Source: Tardiphaga sp. P9-11
GTDB taxonomy: Bacteria; Pseudomonadota; Alphaproteobacteria; Rhizobiales; Xanthobacteraceae
Reading direction: 5' to 3'
Length of the DNA: 64,000 nt
Assembly: GCF_008329525.1 (NCBI RefSeq)
Contig: NZ_NPKQ01000013.1
Location: 1-64,000, forward strand
The notes beneath the pieces were generated by a model. That model was not told the DNA's origin and did no database searches. It saw nothing but the letters and a program-made list of their open reading frames with translations. This document shows, in pieces, positions 62,725-64,000 of the stretch; the stretch's first letter is position 1, and each line of letters starts with the position of its first letter. Both the position numbers and the translations under genes were made by a program.

Positions 62725-64000
62725 CTACACGCGCGTCATGTCGAACTGCGCCTTCTGGCCGGTGCCGTAACGTCCAAGCGCGCCGTTCTCGCCGACCGCA
62801 TTGGGCCGCTGGAAGATCCAGTTCTGCCAGGCCGTCAGCCGCGAAAAGATTTTCGATTCCATCGTCTCCGGCCCGACAAAGCGCAGATTGGCTTCCATGC
62901 CCGTGAGGCTGTCTGGTGAGAAGCTGCAGCGCTCTTCGAAGAACACACGCACCTCGTCATCCCAGTCGATGTCATCGAGCGCGAAGGTGACGAGCCCGAG
63001 CTGCTCGGCGGCTTCCGCATCGAGCGGCTCGCCTATCCGCGCTTTCGCGCGGGTGACATCCTCCGGATCTGCCTGGAAGCGCGACTGCAGCCGCGTCAGC
63101 CCGTGGCTCATCGGGTAAGGCCCGAAATTCATCGCGCTCAATACGATGGCCGGCGGCGCGCGGTTGTCACCCTGCTTCTGGCCGACCAGCATGTAGGAGC
63201 GGTCCGCAGCGAAAACGAGTTCGGCCAGCGTACCGACAAAGCACGAACCCGGCTCAACCAGCGTCACCAGCGTGCGCGACGTCACATCGATGCGCTTCAG
63301 CACCCGCTTCCAGTATTGCCGGATCTCATTGACCAGCCAATGCGCCTTGTGCGCTTCGAGGAAGACGTCATGAGCCAGTACATTGGCGCCGTCACCATGC
63401 GACTTGAACACCAGCATAGCTGTCTCGAGTTCATTGATTCGCAGATGCAGAATGGCGTCGTCCAGCTCGCGTGCCACCTGCAGCGGCCAGAAAGCGGCAC
63501 CCTGCGCCATCATCCCGTCGATATCCGATGGCGCCGCAGCGTCAGGCGCCTTGATCGAGATGGTCGCAATTCGTTCTGCGCGATTGATATCGACATTGAC
63601 CATGCCGTAACGAATACCGCTGTCATCGAAGCTGCGGTTCAGCGGTGGCAGCTTAAGGCCCTCGCCCGTGCCATTGCGCTTTGACGTCGCCAGAAACTCC
63701 TTGGCGCGTTCGGCGACTTTCGCTTCCAGCTTGCTGTTGGCAACGATGTCATCGATCAACCGCCATGCCACTGCGCGCTTGCCTTTGATGCCTTCCTCGA
63801 TGGTGCAGAAGTAATCGGCGTGATCGCGGCGCACCTTGCGCTTGTCGACCACGCGCGTCAGACCGCCGGTGCCGGGCAGCACCGCCAGCAACGGGACTTC
63901 CGGCAGCGCCACCGCCGCCGAGCCATCGTCCGCCATGATGATGTGGTCGGTTGCCAGCGCCAGTTCATAGCCACCGCCCGCAGCGGTACCGTTGATTACC
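62725..64000 (-). CDS. boxC: 2,3-epoxybenzoyl-CoA dihydrolase BoxC (N-terminus outside)
   Basis: The last part of an enoyl-CoA-hydratase-related protein. The window edge reads NGTAAGGGYELALATDHIIMADDGS, a crotonase-fold oxyanion region, then VALPEVPLLAVLPGTGGLTRVVDKRKVRRD. The long second half (SIKAPDAAAPSDIDGM, WDDEVRVFFEERCSF) is characteristic of BoxC. It cleaves the epoxide to the aldehyde semialdehyde and formate. About 425 codons are visible and the start is off the window. Confidence 0.93.
   Translation of the reverse strand, partial: VINGTAAGGGYELALATDHIIMADDGSAAVALPEVPLLAVLPGTGGLTRVVDKRKVRRDHADYFCTIEEGIKGKRAVAWRLIDDIVANSKLEAKVAERAKEFLATSKRNGTGEGLKLPPLNRSFDDSGIRYGMVNVDINRAERIATISIKAPDAAAPSDIDGMMAQGAAFWPLQVARELDDAILHLRINELETAMLVFKSHGDGANVLAHDVFLEAHKAHWLVNEIRQYWKRVLKRIDVTSRTLVTLVEPGSCFVGTLAELVFAADRSYMLVGQKQGDNRAPPAIVLSAMNFGPYPMSHGLTRLQSRFQADPEDVTRAKARIGEPLDAEAAEQLGLVTFALDDIDWDDEVRVFFEERCSFSPDSLTGMEANLRFVGPETMESKIFSRLTAWQNWIFQRPNAVGENGALGRYGTGQKAQFDMTRV

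Noticed and set aside
1-64000. CRISPR array
   Set aside because: No regularly spaced direct repeats of 25-40 bases were seen anywhere in the window.

Overview
The window looks like a chromosome segment from an alphaproteobacterium of the Nitrobacteraceae (Bradyrhizobium, Rhodopseudomonas, Afipia type). The reasons are the high-GC housekeeping block murA - DUF2948 - hisD - UPF0262 - low-Mr phosphatase - maf - yacG - tRNA-Phe, the boxA-boxB-boxC benzoyl-CoA oxidation cluster beside a feruloyl-CoA synthase, and a rhizobial-style palindromic repeat. This placement is inference; no search was run.

Positions 1-31,880 are an accessory island ending at the 3' end of tRNA-Phe(GAA) (31,881-31,956, minus). 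It is layered. From the left it holds: an IS21-like end; decayed cargo (a secreted protein without a normal start, a truncated ATP-dependent DNA ligase); a trypsin-like protease, a small membrane protein and an HNH-STAND ATPase cut by one in-frame TGA; a HigB/HigA-type toxin-antitoxin pair; a MarR-SDR divergent pair; a three-gene minus-strand operon (VPA1262-like protein, unknown 482-aa protein, frameshifted DUF4238 protein); remnants of a mobilisable element (MobA/MobL relaxase, ParB-like fragment, orphan DNA methyltransferase with two small partners, XRE regulator); a 2154-aa nuclease-STAND protein with an overlapping 281-aa partner, like an Avs (antiviral STAND) module; and two tyrosine recombinases separated by a 52-bp tRNA-Met 3' fragment. 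At least three candidate defence modules sit in one tRNA-anchored island.

Positions 31,881-44,100 are core genome: tRNA-Phe, yacG, maf, phosphatase, UPF0262, hisD, DUF2948 and murA, then an SDR/NAD-binding pair divergent from a TetR regulator, a membrane protein, an alpha/beta hydrolase, a UBP zinc-finger protein paired with a cyclic-nucleotide-domain flavoprotein, and tRNA-Thr(GGT).

Positions 44,536-57,301 are one long minus-strand catabolic cluster: Lrp regulator, SDR, acyl-CoA-ligase-like enzyme, a complete five-gene peptide/nickel-type ABC importer, thioesterase, zinc-type oxidoreductase, M14-like metallopeptidase, VOC protein and Asp/Glu racemase. It reads as import and breakdown of an acylated or peptide-like organic substrate. 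Positions 57,675-64,000 carry aromatic acid degradation: feruloyl-CoA synthase, BoxA, BoxB and a BoxC that runs off the window.
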